Notes under the pieces: generated by a model
Told to the model about the DNA's origin: nothing
Databases searched by the model: none
The model's input: the letters and a program-made list of their open reading frames with translations, nothing else
Source: Austropuccinia psidii
Taxonomy: Eukaryota > Basidiomycota > Pucciniomycetes > Pucciniales > Sphaerophragmiaceae
DNA: 64,000 nucleotides
NCBI GenBank assembly: GCA_023105745.1
Contig: JALGQZ010000007.1
Location: 54,851,569-54,915,568 of the forward strand
Direction of reading: 5' to 3'
Shown here: positions 50,530 to 63,164 of the stretch, piece after piece
How positions within the stretch are numbered: the stretch's first letter is position 1
Layout of the letters: every line of letters begins with the position of its first letter
Program-made: the position numbers and the translations under genes

Positions 50530-51735
50530 TGTAATTATGTGACTAAAAGCTGGAGCTCAAGAATTTCATTCTAAGGTACCATAAACATGGTACAAAAGAA
50601 GGAGTTAAATACACACCTTTAACCTCTATCAGAAAAATGAAGGTACAATAAGGCCATAAACACAAAAAACCCTAGTCTGTAAGAGGAACTCTTTCCCTTT
50701 CAGGAAATATCATTCTTACCACCAAAAAATAATAATCAACCAAATTATCAGGGTTGCAAACTATTTCTGAGCATAAACCTTAAGCTTCACCTCCCATCTG
50801 AATTCTGGAGTTAGTATGATGGACCCACCAAGTGTGGTGCTTTATTAAATCTCCCAGTGAGGTCTATCCAATGACAGAATTTTCAATAAAGTAGAGCCCA
50901 AAACTGGATCAAAAAATAACACACATATAATATCTCAACAGATTTAAAAAATGATACCCTTTTTTACCTCTTATCTAGCTCAAACAGTTTTTATGAGAGA
51001 CCTTTCAGGTAGCATATTTTCTGGAAAAGCTACAGAAGGGCTACATAGAAATGTAACACATATTACGGTATTTTACATGTATCAGAAGCTATTGGTCATT
51101 ATATCTTAGAACAAGAGAAATACTTTGAACCTATATAAATTTGGAAAGCCTCATTCATGGTGGGTGATAAGAGTGACCATCTTGTAGGGCTCAATTGATA
51201 CTCTTATATTGAAACCCAACAGGGTTGTCCCATATTTAAGATTAAACTCCCACAACAAGTGGTATTGTGGGATACTATTCCATCCAATTGAAGTATGAGC
51301 TTTCAAAGCCACCAGAAGTCTGTTCATCTATTAATTAATGAGAGTAAAGTCTAAAAATCTCAACTATTACCTGCATTTAGTGGTACTGTGTGATCTTCTA
51401 CCATACTATTGAGCTACAAGGTGTAAAGCCCATTCAATGAGTCTTCTTATGTTTATTGGTCATAAATTGACTAATAAGAGTACACAAGAGGTGTTTTGTA
51501 CATCATTAGACATGTCCTGGATTTTAAAATATCCCTGAAAATTCCATTGATAAAAATTCTTACATTATGTGAGAATAAAGCATTGAGATGTGGATTAAAC
51601 ATCACATTTGGGTTCCAAAGCAAGTACCTTTGGTCATTTAACACCACAAAACTTTCACTCTATTAATATGAAAAGAAGTTACCAATATATTTAAGCCCTT
51701 ATTTGAGAAAAAAGAAGGCTTTCCACTCCAGGAAA
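50530..51735 (+). repeat. Diverged, truncated LTR, group E
   Basis: Starts tgtaattatgtgactaaaag. It follows 42,357-43,791 through gagcataaaccttaagcttc and gtctatccaatgacagaat-like text, with many changes. The 3' terminus (CTGACA) is not found. Confidence 0.6.
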
Positions 51736-51950
51736 AGCACCAATCCAAGATGTAGATCCATGGAGTGAATAAAGTCAGCTTAAACTTTTGAGGTTATGAT
51801 ATGAAAAATCAATCAACACCTCATCTCTTGCTTATGGAGCTTCAAATTAATGTATTTCTACATAAAGTATTGGTACACTAATAGTAGATATCAGCTATTG
51901 ATGTAAAAATTAACAATTTGGATACAGAATTCAAGAAATTAACATTCAAT
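51736..51950 (-). repeat. Group A LTR fragment
   Basis: gatccatggagtgaataaag and aacttttgaggttatgatatg resemble the minus-oriented group A LTR near 19,665-19,700. Only about 200 bp. Confidence 0.45.
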
Positions 51951-53399
51951 ATTAGTCACCAGGGAAACTGTTGTTTCAATTGAAAGAAATTGACTTCATG
52001 TTAAGCATAATTCCCAGTCTGGTATTACATCAACCAATATTGATTCCCCTGTGTCTTCACCTAAGATTCCTCACTCCCTGAACCTCCCACAACCAGCCCA
52101 AGGTTGCTAAAAATAACACAAGAGCCACATGTTTCCACATGCACACATCAAAGATTCCATTCAACCAGTCATGATGTAGAGGAGGAGTGTGTGACTTCTC
52201 TAGCCCATCCATAAAAAACTCAGAATGACCAGATTGACAAGCTGCATGTGACATGGGTGGAGACAGCTGCACAATGCTTTGGGTGCAGGTGCATATGTGT
52301 GAGACATGCACACAAAGGCCAAAGAAAGTGCAGAATTAAAATTGTACAACCTACATGGGCACAGAACTCACTAGGGGCATGTGACCAGCCCTATGCCACT
52401 TACAAAAATACAAAATGTCATGAATAAAATGCGATGCTGAGGCCCACTTGGTTCATAAGCCTATTCCCCTTGTAACATGAGGATAGCGGAGTCGTGACAT
52501 TTTGAATCCTGTGATATATGTGTGTGTAATATTATCATTGAAATTGGCTTATTCACACCATACCCAATGTCGACATGGTAGTTTGTTTGTAGCCATGAAA
52601 ACTAATGGGACTTACTAGTCACAATGGAAAGTTACTGTCACAAAATTTTGAGGCAGCCATTTCTTTGGAAAAAATACTAATGAATCTGAGATAATTGCAT
52701 TATTGTGTTATCATATTTTTAGCAAAAAAATATACTAAATACTGTGAAATAAGGGTCTTATCATTACAAGCAGCGCACATGAGATCAATTTGTTATCATA
52801 AAATCCACAGTAACTTTCTATCTCTTCTTCATATATAATAAAGTGTCAATTATCAAAATAAAAAAGATTTCTAAATATTGAGACAAGGCAGATCTAGTAA
52901 GAAAGTCAAAGAAATATTCAAAGATTTTCAGACCAGAAAGTTATTTTTTCAGCATGGAAGATAGATGAGAGACATTAAAAATTCTATTAATAATACCAAC
53001 TTGATGTGAGTTTTTTCTCAGAAAACATATCAAACTATTTCTAACATTTTTGGTTTTGGTTGAATAAATATTGTTGTTGGTATTAATTCTTTACAATTGA
53101 AAATATCAAGGTGAAACAACTCTTGAAGTGGGATGACTTGTGTATTGTATGGTAGTGTCTAAGACAATAAATACAACTATTTTCCTTGTTGAATGGAAAT
53201 TCTGTAAGTACTCAATCAGGGAATGATAAATTATTTTTTCATGGAGGAGTGGTTTATTATTTTTTGATGATTCAACAGGGAAGGAGGTTTTGATTCAAAA
53301 ATTTCTGTTATTTCAAATGGGGCTAAAGGGTATTTCAGGAAAGCAGAAAGGTTGGAACATTGACAGATATCTTGAAGTAAGTTTTTATCCATATCATCT
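51951..53399. other. Repeat debris with a GC-richer block
   Basis: 52,050-52,500 is richer in GC and has a minus-strand open stretch (52,057-52,311, SPPMSHAACQSGHSEFFMD). I vaguely recall similar repeat-borne frames in rust annotations but cannot name them. The rest may be the eroded 3' end of the transposase gene to the right. Confidence 0.35.
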
Positions 53400-56300
53400 A
53401 TTCAGATCTACAAGAATTTAGTCTTCTTAAGCTTATGTGTATAATAAACTTGAATATATTTATATTATCAATTAAAGTTAAATTTTTCATTTGTTGGCAT
53501 CTTTGAAAATATTCTGATCAAGCACTCATACCCCCATGGGGCTGAGGCTTGTTTTGGTCCCCAAGATTGGAAGAGTTCTGGAATATGATAAGAAAGATGA
53601 TGAGATGGCTTAATTTTCTGTTTTTAGAACATGTGTTGATTAGACAGGCGGAAATCTTTTAAAAATTTTAGCAAATGCAGTCGCATCATCCATTGAAACA
53701 GTCCAACTTGTTACAATATTGATAGCCCTAAGAAAATGTAATTTATTCTTTGTTAGTTCATCTTCAAGGTCTTCTGATTTACCCATGTTTCTTTTACCAT
53801 TGGGGGAATCATTTTCATCTAATGAAATCTGTTGAATGAGAATTAAAAATGGAATTGAGACCTTGTATAAGAGAGCCCAATAAGCAGCTTTTTAGCTACC
53901 ATGAGGGGGGAAACTCTTGTCCATGATGATGGAATTATGGCATCAGATATTATTCTTTTCAGATGCTCCAGAGCCTCACCCTTGATCTGGTGATCATTGA
54001 GTGCACTTATATTCAATGCACAGGGGATGTAATTTGCATAAAATTAGGGAATATTAACAGAGCCACTGGATTGATGTTGCATGTGAGGGGTGAGAATTAG
54101 GAAGTAATTTTGGAAGCAGTGGGGAGTGACTCATTTATTATTTTTTGCTGTGTCTCTTCTCAGGGAGTGGGTCTTTCTCAATGTGATTTGATCATGAGAG
54201 CTGTTGAAAGTCATGAAATCTGAGTCTGAACTGTTGGTGTAATTGTGTGAGCCTTTGAGATATGACCACATACCCAATAAGGTCACAAAAAGATTAAGAA
54301 TAATTATACCTTTAATATAATTATACTAAAATTACTTAGAATAATTATACATTAAAATTAATTACTTAAATATACAAAAAATACCATAAATTAACACAAA
54401 AATTGGTTTAACTTAAAAACCAATAAATAAAACATGTAAAATAAATTATACCATTGGATTCCTCATGGAAAAATACACATATACCATTTTTATGGCATAT
54501 CTGTGAAGTCAATATTTAATGAATTATAAGGTATAATACCTTATAAAAACCATAAAATCCTATTTATCTCAGAAACCAATGAAACAACATGTGAAATAAA
54601 TTGTACCAGTGGATTCCCCATAAAAATCCACACATAAAACAATTAATAAGCTAATTCTCAAAGTCAATACTTAAGGAATTATCCTGAATATATGCACTTT
54701 TTTGGTCAACGCATATATTCAAGGATCATAGCTAATATCTTCTAAACTATACATGATAGAATGATGAACCAAAAATAAAGTTACCACGTAATTACTGTAA
54801 GAACACAGATATGAACTTTATTTTACAAATTATAAACAAGGTTAAAACCTATGATGAAATATTGATAAAAATCAACAGAGCTGTTGACCACTTTGTTGTG
54901 AAAGTGATCCAAACTTAAAAAAAAGTATACAGTTGGATTCTACTAGTTCATTCGTGAAGAATGATGTAATTTTTATTATTAAATTCAGGGTATAACCCCC
55001 TGAAATCAAGGTTTGAAGTTTAAAATATTGAATTTCGACAGAAAAGATGAGTTACAAGAAAAATCATCAAAATTAGAGTTTTGATGATGTAATGATAAGC
55101 TCTTGGCAGCATAATAAGGTTATGCCAGGCTATCAGAATTCACTCTCTGAATTGCTGTAGCGTGTAAATCTTAAAAGTTATTGAAGATCAAAGTTTGAGC
55201 TTAAATTGAGCAGTTATGATCACCTACTGTAACCTTAAATTAAGTTTAACAGTCACAAGAGTGATAAAATTGGTGAATACTATTAGTTTATGATTAAAAC
55301 TAATAAAATCCACGAAATTTGGGGTTCTGCCAAGCCTCTGATGTCATCAAACTTAAAGTTACAGTGATAACTTTAAATAATGGTGCAATAATGATGTAAG
55401 ATGGTTTGATCATGATGTAATCACCCTCAAACCTTAAAATATTGATCAATTCCAGTGGATATGATCAGTACACGTCTACTAGAAGCCTGTTGGACTCTAG
55501 GAGGGAGGTATTTACTATAAATAGAGCTCTTTTTACTCTATTTTCCCCTCAGACGCATCAAAAACATTAAATCAATTAAATCAAAAGGTAATTTTCTTTA
55601 TTCTTTATATATAAAAGCATTATATTATTAAAGACCAAAGACCACCTTGCTATAATCATCTATTTTGACGTGATTAAATCATTTATTTAATTGTTTTTGT
55701 TAAAAATCTCTCTAAAACTCATTTCCACGTAAAAATCCAGAATAATTTGTAATTTTCTTTATTTTTATTGTAAATACAATTTGAAAAAGTTGTATTTATA
55801 TTTTTTGGCGTAAAATACTTCAAAATTATTATATTAAGTGTTAAAAGTAGGTTATTCTCTCTTATTATAATAATTTCTCTATTATTACTCTCTTAATAAC
55901 TCTTTAATTAATATAAATAGTATTTATATTAATTCATAACTTTAATATTAGTAATATTATTGTTATTAATTGTTTTTTATTAATAAAAAACAATTTTTTA
56001 CGCCTTTATTATTTGTTGGTAACAATAATAAAGAGCTTTTTAATATATTAATTATTTTATATTAATATATTTATTTATTATATTATATTTTCATAATATA
56101 AATTATATTATTATATTTATTTAATAATATAATCATTTTACGCCATAATAATAATAATTATTTATTATTATTATATTTTTAATCTTATTTACTCAATTTA
56201 TAAGGACATTCAGAGTACAATAAGTAATAAATTAGTAATTTTTACTTATTGTTTCATAGTCAAACCTTACAAATTGGATTTCCTGCAGGACCTGATTTAT

Positions 56301-58200
56301 ATTTTTTATCTGGCCTCTGGAATGCACAATTTGAAAGTGGCATGATCCTTCAAGATTCCAAGTATTAAATTATGCACTATGATAATATTAACAATTCTGG
56401 GTTCATCCCAGTATTGAAGGTATTACCAAGTTGAATATTACACTCCATAATCAGAAAAAATTGATTATTGTGGCTTAAGGGCTTCCCAAAGACATTTTTT
56501 AATAGTTGATTTATAATTTTGGTATGAGCATGTGTAGTGAAATTCATGACCAATTCCTTCAATTTGAGCCTTGTGAAAAAGGAAAAATTACAACAGTGGT
56601 TCCCTTAATGAGCAATAAATCCTTTAAGCTTGCACATTGCAGCCACATTTGCAATGGCCAGGAGGATTGCAACACAAATGAAGGATCCTTAAGGACCTGT
56701 TGAGGTGGGTGAAAATTGGCAACCTTGCCACAGTTATTTGAGCTCCTTGATTATTGGCATTAAAAGGTAGCTCAATTAGAGTTCAGTTGGCTCCTTTGGG
56801 CCAGGGATGATTGCTGAAACATAGACATTCTCTAGCTTCAATCTTTCATTTGGTGGGGATTAAGCCAAATTAGGAAGATAGGTCCAATTCTTGCCAAGCA
56901 GCTTGACTTCCCATGTGGATAAAACCAATACACATGAATCAAGAAGGCCAATGAACAGGAAATTGACATGAATGGGGGCTTGTTGATATTTCTGGTGCCA
57001 GTGAAACATCTTCATGCCAATCCATGCAATATGTCAGCTTTGGGGAAATCTTAAGGTTTTTGGGATTGTTGATGTTGCTGCAGAATTTCCATCATGCCAT
57101 GATGCTGGAGATATCTAACCAGCCAATCTTTGAAAGGTTTATAGATTAAATATTTTTTTTGTATAAATATCTTATCGATGTTGATTGTGTTTTTGGTTTG
57201 GGGTTCAACAAAATTGCTTCATTATCCTCAAGATTGTGTGAATGAGGTATCATGATCATTTGGTCCATTATGGTGTTGAAAGTGGGTTTGATCAGTTGTG
57301 ACAGCTTCAGTAAGGCCATTAAAAAAAATTGAGTACAACATCTTTATTCTTTGATTAATGGCTCTAATAGGAGATTTTCAAATATGGTGCTGAAATTTTG
57401 AGGTATATGGAATGCAGGATCAGGGTGTCCAGCTGAGTTTGAGATACTTGAATTAATAAGTAGGTTTAGGGTGGGGTTGACAATTCATGAAGGCCTTCCA
57501 GGGTATATTATACCTAAGAGATAGAATGAAAGAGATTATTAATCTCAGGTCTTTACTCCAGCTGTATGATTTCTGTGATGTTGAATTGAGCCCAGGTGGA
57601 GTGTAGAATGTCCCTTGGGTTAATCAAGAATAATCATTTGGGAAAATTTGATCCAATATAATTTTCAGGCACTCAGATCCTGCATCTGAAGTAGGGATGT
57701 TTGGAATAGATCTGGGTTTGATGGCTAATTTGAGGTTTTTAATGTGCTGTTTATATTGGAAAGGTGTGAAGGAAACTCTCTGCATATCACCCTCAGGGTA
57801 AGAGTGTGTTTTAGTTGAGAATCATTGACACATGCATATCCACATTGAATAATAGCATGGGGTGGACATTGTTGCAGGAATTGTGAATATTGTTGTATTT
57901 TTTTCTAAATATCTATGGTTGATGTGCAATTATTTGGGTGAGTAATGAATTGGAAAAAAACTGGAGTAATTATTTATGAAGGGGGAGATGAATTGAGCAA
58001 GTGGAGGATTTTATCCCATTTGTGAAAGGTGGCTGAGTTTCAGGAGATAAATCCTCATGTGTCACATGTGGATTGGGGGAACTGGTTAGGATTCTACCTG
58101 AGTTGGATTCCTTTCTGTTCATTGCTTGCACATATTCTAGTTTCTTTAAAAAAGGGGTCAAAGTGGATTTGGCTGGTAAGCTGGGTTCCATTTGTGACAT
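53400..58200 (-). pseudogene. Plavaka-type (KDZ-related) DNA transposase, broken
   Basis: Minus strand from ATG 58,200 (MSQMEPSLPAKSTLTPFLKK). Motifs in order: YKPFKDWLVRYLQHHGMMEI near 57,140; a DWF-like segment FLIHVYWFYPHGKSS near 56,930; FHKAQIEGIGHEFHYT near 56,560; MECN/YGV and YWDEPRIVN near 56,400; then the group D LTR; then NSSDSD, LRKTHSLRRD, HG--KAAYWALLYKVSIPF near 53,860; AINIVTSWTVSMDDATAF near 53,700; and HHLSYHIPELFQSWGP near 53,590. This order is that of fungal Plavaka transposases as I remember them. Numerous stops and frameshifts make it dead. The left end is approximate and no terminal inverted repeats were found. Confidence 0.72.
54246..56271 (-). repeat. Solo LTR, group D, inside the transposase
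   Basis: 2,026 bp, minus orientation, TGTAAGG...GGCTCACA. Identical aattg at 54,241-54,245 and 56,272-56,276. Read on the minus strand, the transposase is RSCRKSN before it and, once one duplication is ignored, YTNSSDSD after it in frame. It retains several CG sites. Confidence 0.93.
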
Positions 58201-58852
58201 TTTACCATTACATTTGGGGGAATAATATTCAAATCATGTACATTGGCACACCATTATACATGTTTTAAAACTTATTCCAGAAATACATATATAGCTCTAT
58301 TACATCATGGTTTACAGTGGAGTTAAAGTATTGGTATTTGGTTTGAGTGAAGGGGGGCCTTTAATTGGTTAGAATGTGATTTGGGTATTCAGAAGTCCTG
58401 ACTTTGAATATCTTGCCTATCTTGAAAAGGTGATGTATATTTTTTGGGTAAGTCCTTCAGAAATATACCATTATGCAGATATAGAATGCCTGTGAATTTT
58501 GAGGTTTCCAATGGAAATTTTGATAATAATCAGATCACGACAAGAAAGAAGGGGCATGAATGCTGTTTGAAGATTTTTATGACATCTAATTACCAATATA
58601 CAATGGGTCCTCCTTCAGATAGAGGAAATATCCTATGATATGTTGGTGCTCCTTGCAGTGTGTTTTCTGACAAAAGTTGAGAAGCACAAGATTAGGTCAT
58701 GTTAAGTCTCCTAAAAATAGTCTTATTAAGCTTAAATGAGAGACTTGGTTCACACTATTAATTGGAATTCTCTATTCTGAATTTGAAAAAATTTCATCTG
58801 AGATCACTCTATTTTATTAAGTTCAAAATAGTGTTGTAGTATTTTACCCCTT
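58201..58852. other. Divergent intergenic region
   Basis: 650 bp between the minus-strand transposase start and the plus-strand ORF start. It probably holds both promoters, but I see no defined motif. Minor plus-strand open stretches here are not convincing. Confidence 0.45.
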
Positions 58853-61840
58853 ATGTCATCTTCTGACCCACATAAATGCTGTTCAGGATCAGTTAAAGAC
58901 TTGGATAGTGAATCTAGCATAGAATATTTTCAGACTCAGTCACCAATAAGTCCCAAAATTCCCCTGAACACCCTTATTTCATCCTCAATGAATGTATCAG
59001 GTTTCAAAATTGATATGGGCAATTCAATGGCTCAAATTTTGACTGCTTGGACAATAAAAAATATTTCTGTCACTCCATCTGACTAACACACAGATGAATG
59101 TTTCTAAGGGACCAGGAAGAATGACAGGAACCTCAGCAAAGGCTAATAAGCACTTCAATTTTTCATTTGGCTTCCTCCCAAATTCTATGGAGTCCCAGGA
59201 ACCCTTTGGGTAAAGTAAACAGCCATCACTTAATATTACATCAAGCTCTCAGGTCCATGTGGGATATGCTAAAAGGGTTAATGGTGGGAAAGGAAAATTC
59301 CCATTGGACAATGTTACCTGAAGTGGTCTTTCCATGGGAAATCCTAGTTTGACTATTCATCAGAGTAAGTCATTTTGATTACTGCATATAGCCATTTCTC
59401 ACAATATGATATGTTATTTTGTTCGTTAGATATGACACCTAAAGGTAAGACATTTCAATATCAAGAGCCAATTGAAGATAATCAGTATATTCAGACTTCA
59501 TGTATTTTTTGATTTTCATGGAAGCTGATGAAATTTATTCATATTCACCTCTGTTAAATAAAGAGGAAGTTTCTAGACATTAGCATCCATATGCCTCCAA
59601 CCCAAAAATGGGTCATGCCAGTTCATTGAGAGTAAAAATAGTGAATGATGAGGATAAGAAGATGTCTCCCACTCAAAGAAAATCAAATTATGAACCAAGG
59701 AGGGACAATTTGAGAGTGCATGAGGAGGGTACTTAGTTGAATTGTCAGACTATGACTCAAGACCAGAGCACATGCATGACAACCAAGATACTATAAACCA
59801 ATGGTAGAGTAAAATACCACCAAAGCATGGAGCTGAGCCAAAAACAGCTCAAGAGGTATCAAAAAAAAGGAGGAAAGTAATCTATTTTAAAATATGTAGC
59901 TCCCATAATCACAGGAAAAAGAATAACAAAGTTATTCAGGCTCAGAGACATTGCTGAGAATAAACCTAAATTTTCAACTCACATCTAAAACTCAGAGAAA
60001 GAGGCTGAGCCTCATCAAATGAGTGTTTCAGTTGAAGCTCTCAGTCAGGGATATTCAATGGTACTAGAAAATCTGAGCTAGCATTAAAACCACAGAAGTT
60101 ATGGCCAAAACAAAGCCAAATAAGGTTGAATAAAATATTCACCTCTAATCCAACTTCTAAAGTTTTAGTGTGAGAACCTCAAAGTAGGGTCATTTTTTAA
60201 TTAAACAATCAGGGCCATCTGATTATTACATTAAATTTCTCATAGATCATCTGAAACAAAAGTTTTGGAGAAAAAAAACTCCATTCAGGATTTCAGAAAA
60301 TTCTACATCTGAATAATGGAGATTAAAAATGGCATAGCTTTGCCATATTAAATTTTATCCATACCAAATGAGGTGCCATTGTGTAGAACTAATCCATAAC
60401 TAAAAAATGAACCAACTTTGAGCTCAATATCATTAAAACTGAAAATTTTATGTCAATTTTAAGGCTAAAATCCCACAGTTGGGCCAATACACCTTTATTG
60501 TTGGATACTTTCTCATATCCTTGAATATGAGGTGTCAATTCTACAAAGGAGCTTGTTTATCTTTCAAACAATTATATTTTGATCAATATGGGGTCCCAAT
60601 ACAGGTTCTGTACAGAATTATACATTTCATACACATCAGAGGAGGGCTGTGTGGTCCCCAGATGAAAATATTCACCCTGTATTGGTGAAAACTGCCCAGA
60701 TGTGGTTTCAAAACCACATCTGACCCCAATACAGGTTTTAAAAGAGTGGTAAGAGAAACAAGCCATTCCTCAGAAGTGAAAATATTAACTCTACTACATG
60801 AACAGGTTCAGAGGACCTTTCCACCCAGTTTTAGGATAAAAAGGGACCTTTCTCTTCCCAAAAGAGGAAACCCCATCCTGGTCTTGAACTCCTAAGTAGT
60901 ATATTCTTCCAAAACAGCTATACTCTTGGAGAATAATCAGGTATACTTCCAATATTAAGTATTTCAGTCTTTGTTATAACAATACAATTCATAAAGCTGC
61001 AACAAGGGCTTTCAATAGCACTCACCACCACTATTGCTCTATAGTAAATCCCTTATACTTCATTTTTAACCCATTTTACATATATTAATCCCTGTTAAAG
61101 TCATACTCAGAGTTTTAAGTACATTTATTATACCCCCATTATATAATACGCCTGACACAAATGATGAGTTCACCAACCCTTAAATGCCCCTCACCCAAAG
61201 TTTGCTCAATAACTACAAGATGAGACAGAAAAGGGAAAAGGATTGCAAAGCTTTAAACGTGGAAAAATGTGCAAGCCAGAAGGATAAACAAGGATGTCTA
61301 AAAGCAGAACTTCCTGATAATGTCCATGGGATGAAATCAGCTGTACAGGCCCATTGCCTGTACCTACTCAAAGTGAAGGATAAGGAGGTTTCCTCACTAC
61401 CAGCACCACCAAGCACAGAAGAGCATGAAATTGTGATTCAGGTTTTTGGACATATTAGATATATCCAAAAAGAGGTTCTCGATGAGAAAGCAACACAGGT
61501 TCAGTATCAGGGTTTCCAAAGCTTTTATGAAAATAAGCTCCACAAGTTAGGACTGATACCATTCACATAGGACTGGGAGAGCTTGTGGCAACATCTGTTA
61601 ATCAAGTTGATTACCATGGTGTTTTACCATAACTTCGAACCTGCACTTCTCAGCACCAATTATCATCATTACTGTTGGAAAAAGGATCCTAATAGCTATG
61701 GTGTGGTTTCAGCTTGAATGGAGAAATATTTCACTAATATGAAAAGAGAATGGAATTAAATTCAAAATGATGCCAAATATTTGGTAAAAAAGAAGGAGAG
61801 TAAAAAGCTTACTAAGATACTTCAAAGGGTGAGTCATATT
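58853..61840 (+). pseudogene. Rust repeat-associated protein of unknown function, broken
   Basis: Begins at ATG 58,853 with a Ser/Asp-rich N-terminus (MSSSDPHKCCSGSVKDLDSE). After many stops it resumes beyond an LTR at about 61,163 with the best-kept part, 61,184-61,570 (YKMRQKREKDCKALNVEKCA, then KAELPDNVHGMKSAVQAHCL, a coiled-coil/basic segment, then PPSTEEHEIVIQ). More follows to about 61,840 (YHHYCWKKDPNSYGVVSA). I recall long homologous predicted proteins in A. psidii but no domain. It is divergent from the Plavaka-type transposase, so it may be an accessory protein of that transposon; this is inference. Confidence 0.55.
59743..61157 (+). repeat. Solo LTR, group E, inside the unknown protein
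   Basis: 1,415 bp, TGTCAG...CTGACA. Flanks tgaat (59,738-59,742) and caaat (61,158-61,162) match at three of five. Ignoring the LTR and one flank copy restores a single frame between EGT-LN and DEFTNP, supporting the boundary. Same group as 42,357-43,791. Confidence 0.88.
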
Positions 61841-63164
61841 ATATTTTTCATTATTATGAGGTAATTCCAAAAGAAATATAATTGATTGAGAACAGGGTTG
61901 TAAGCACCATTATGAATAGTGGGATATAGCTAAATTTTCCACATTAGCATCACAATTCAATGACCCTAGAGTATGTTAAGATACTGAGGAAGTAGTGGTC
62001 ACAATGCTGTCCTCCAGACCTCAGAAAAGGGAACTATTGCAAAAAAGGATATTAAACAGGTTGAAAGACCTGTTAATAGTGGAAAGTTGTAGATCATATT
62101 CCACCATGTGACAGTACCCCTGGTTTTGAAGCACTGCATCCCAAAGTGCATGTAACTGATGGTATTACCCATGTCACTCTCATGGAGCTACATTAGTCAC
62201 AACAGGAGCCTACAAGGAACCCCCAAGGGGCCAAACCCTTGTATGCCAATGGAGCGGAAAACCCAGCAATTTTTGGTTGTTTGATTGATACCTCTCCTTG
62301 TCTCCAACTGCAATCAAACCCATGATTTTGGTAACTGGTTTATTGTCACAATTATGTCTGCCAGACATCAGCAAAGGGAACTCTTGCCAAAAAGGCTATC
62401 AAACTGGTTGAAAGACTGGTTAGTACTGGCAAGTTGTAGATCACATTCCACCATGTGACAGTAGTGGAAAATGGCCATCACACTTATGGCAAAGTGGGAT
62501 TATTCTGGCATTCATGTTTATTTAATGAGTCAGTAGTAAAGATTGATAGGATCATAGAGTTTTGTATTTTATTGAAAAAGGGTAGAAAAACTATCAATAG
62601 ATTACCAGAGATACATTTGAGGGCTATCTTTTCAGGTATTTGATCAAGATTGGCTCCAAAGCTGTAGTAAGATGCAGACTCTGCCCCTCAAGATAATTGA
62701 TATGCCTGTTGTTAGTGCAAATGGGGATGCACTGAAATAAGTAATTAAAATATATGTATAGCACATTTACATATTATGTTTCTCTAAATTGTTTTATAAG
62801 GTGTAATACAATCTGATTATTGTTGATTCAATGAACAACATCCTGACAAATAAGTTAGAACATAATCAATAGGATTTTGGATTTGGTGCTTGTACTATGG
62901 TTTCCATTATAAAAATTCCTCTATCACTGATTTTCATTGAGGAAATAATAACGAAGTTCAAACCAGCTCATAGTGTTAATTACTGTGATCCTGAGACGGG
63001 GTGTAAAGGAGCTATCACTTTTTCAAACACAAATTCTACTGAATTGGGAAGGTTCACACAGTTCATGATTGTTTCTTTTCTTGGGCCTATTTGTCAATGA
63101 AGAATGGGATTCCCATAGAGGAAGATTATAAATCAGTATCACAAATGAGCTTGAAAGGTACCTT
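61841..63164 (+). other. Decayed repeat sequence with plus-strand coding remnants
   Basis: Protein-like pieces occur, for example KGTLAKKAIKLVERLVSTGK near 62,370, KIDRIIEFCILLKKGRKTIN near 62,540 and DPETGCKGAITFSNTNSTEL near 62,985, but I recognise no family. Stops separate them. Confidence 0.4.
62011..62462 (+). repeat. Two diverged copies of a ~100-bp block, 347 bp apart
   Basis: cagaaaagggaactattgc... at about 62,013 and cagcaaagggaactcttgc... at about 62,360 share kkagttgtagatca-attccaccatgtgacagta to the end of the block. Both encode the same KGT-AKK-IK-VER pattern, so the block was duplicated together with its coding content. Confidence 0.7.

Noticed and set aside
48058..56271. The two group D LTRs as the ends of one element
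   Set aside because: The right one has its own perfect duplication inside the transposase and therefore inserted alone; the DNA between them is unrelated debris.
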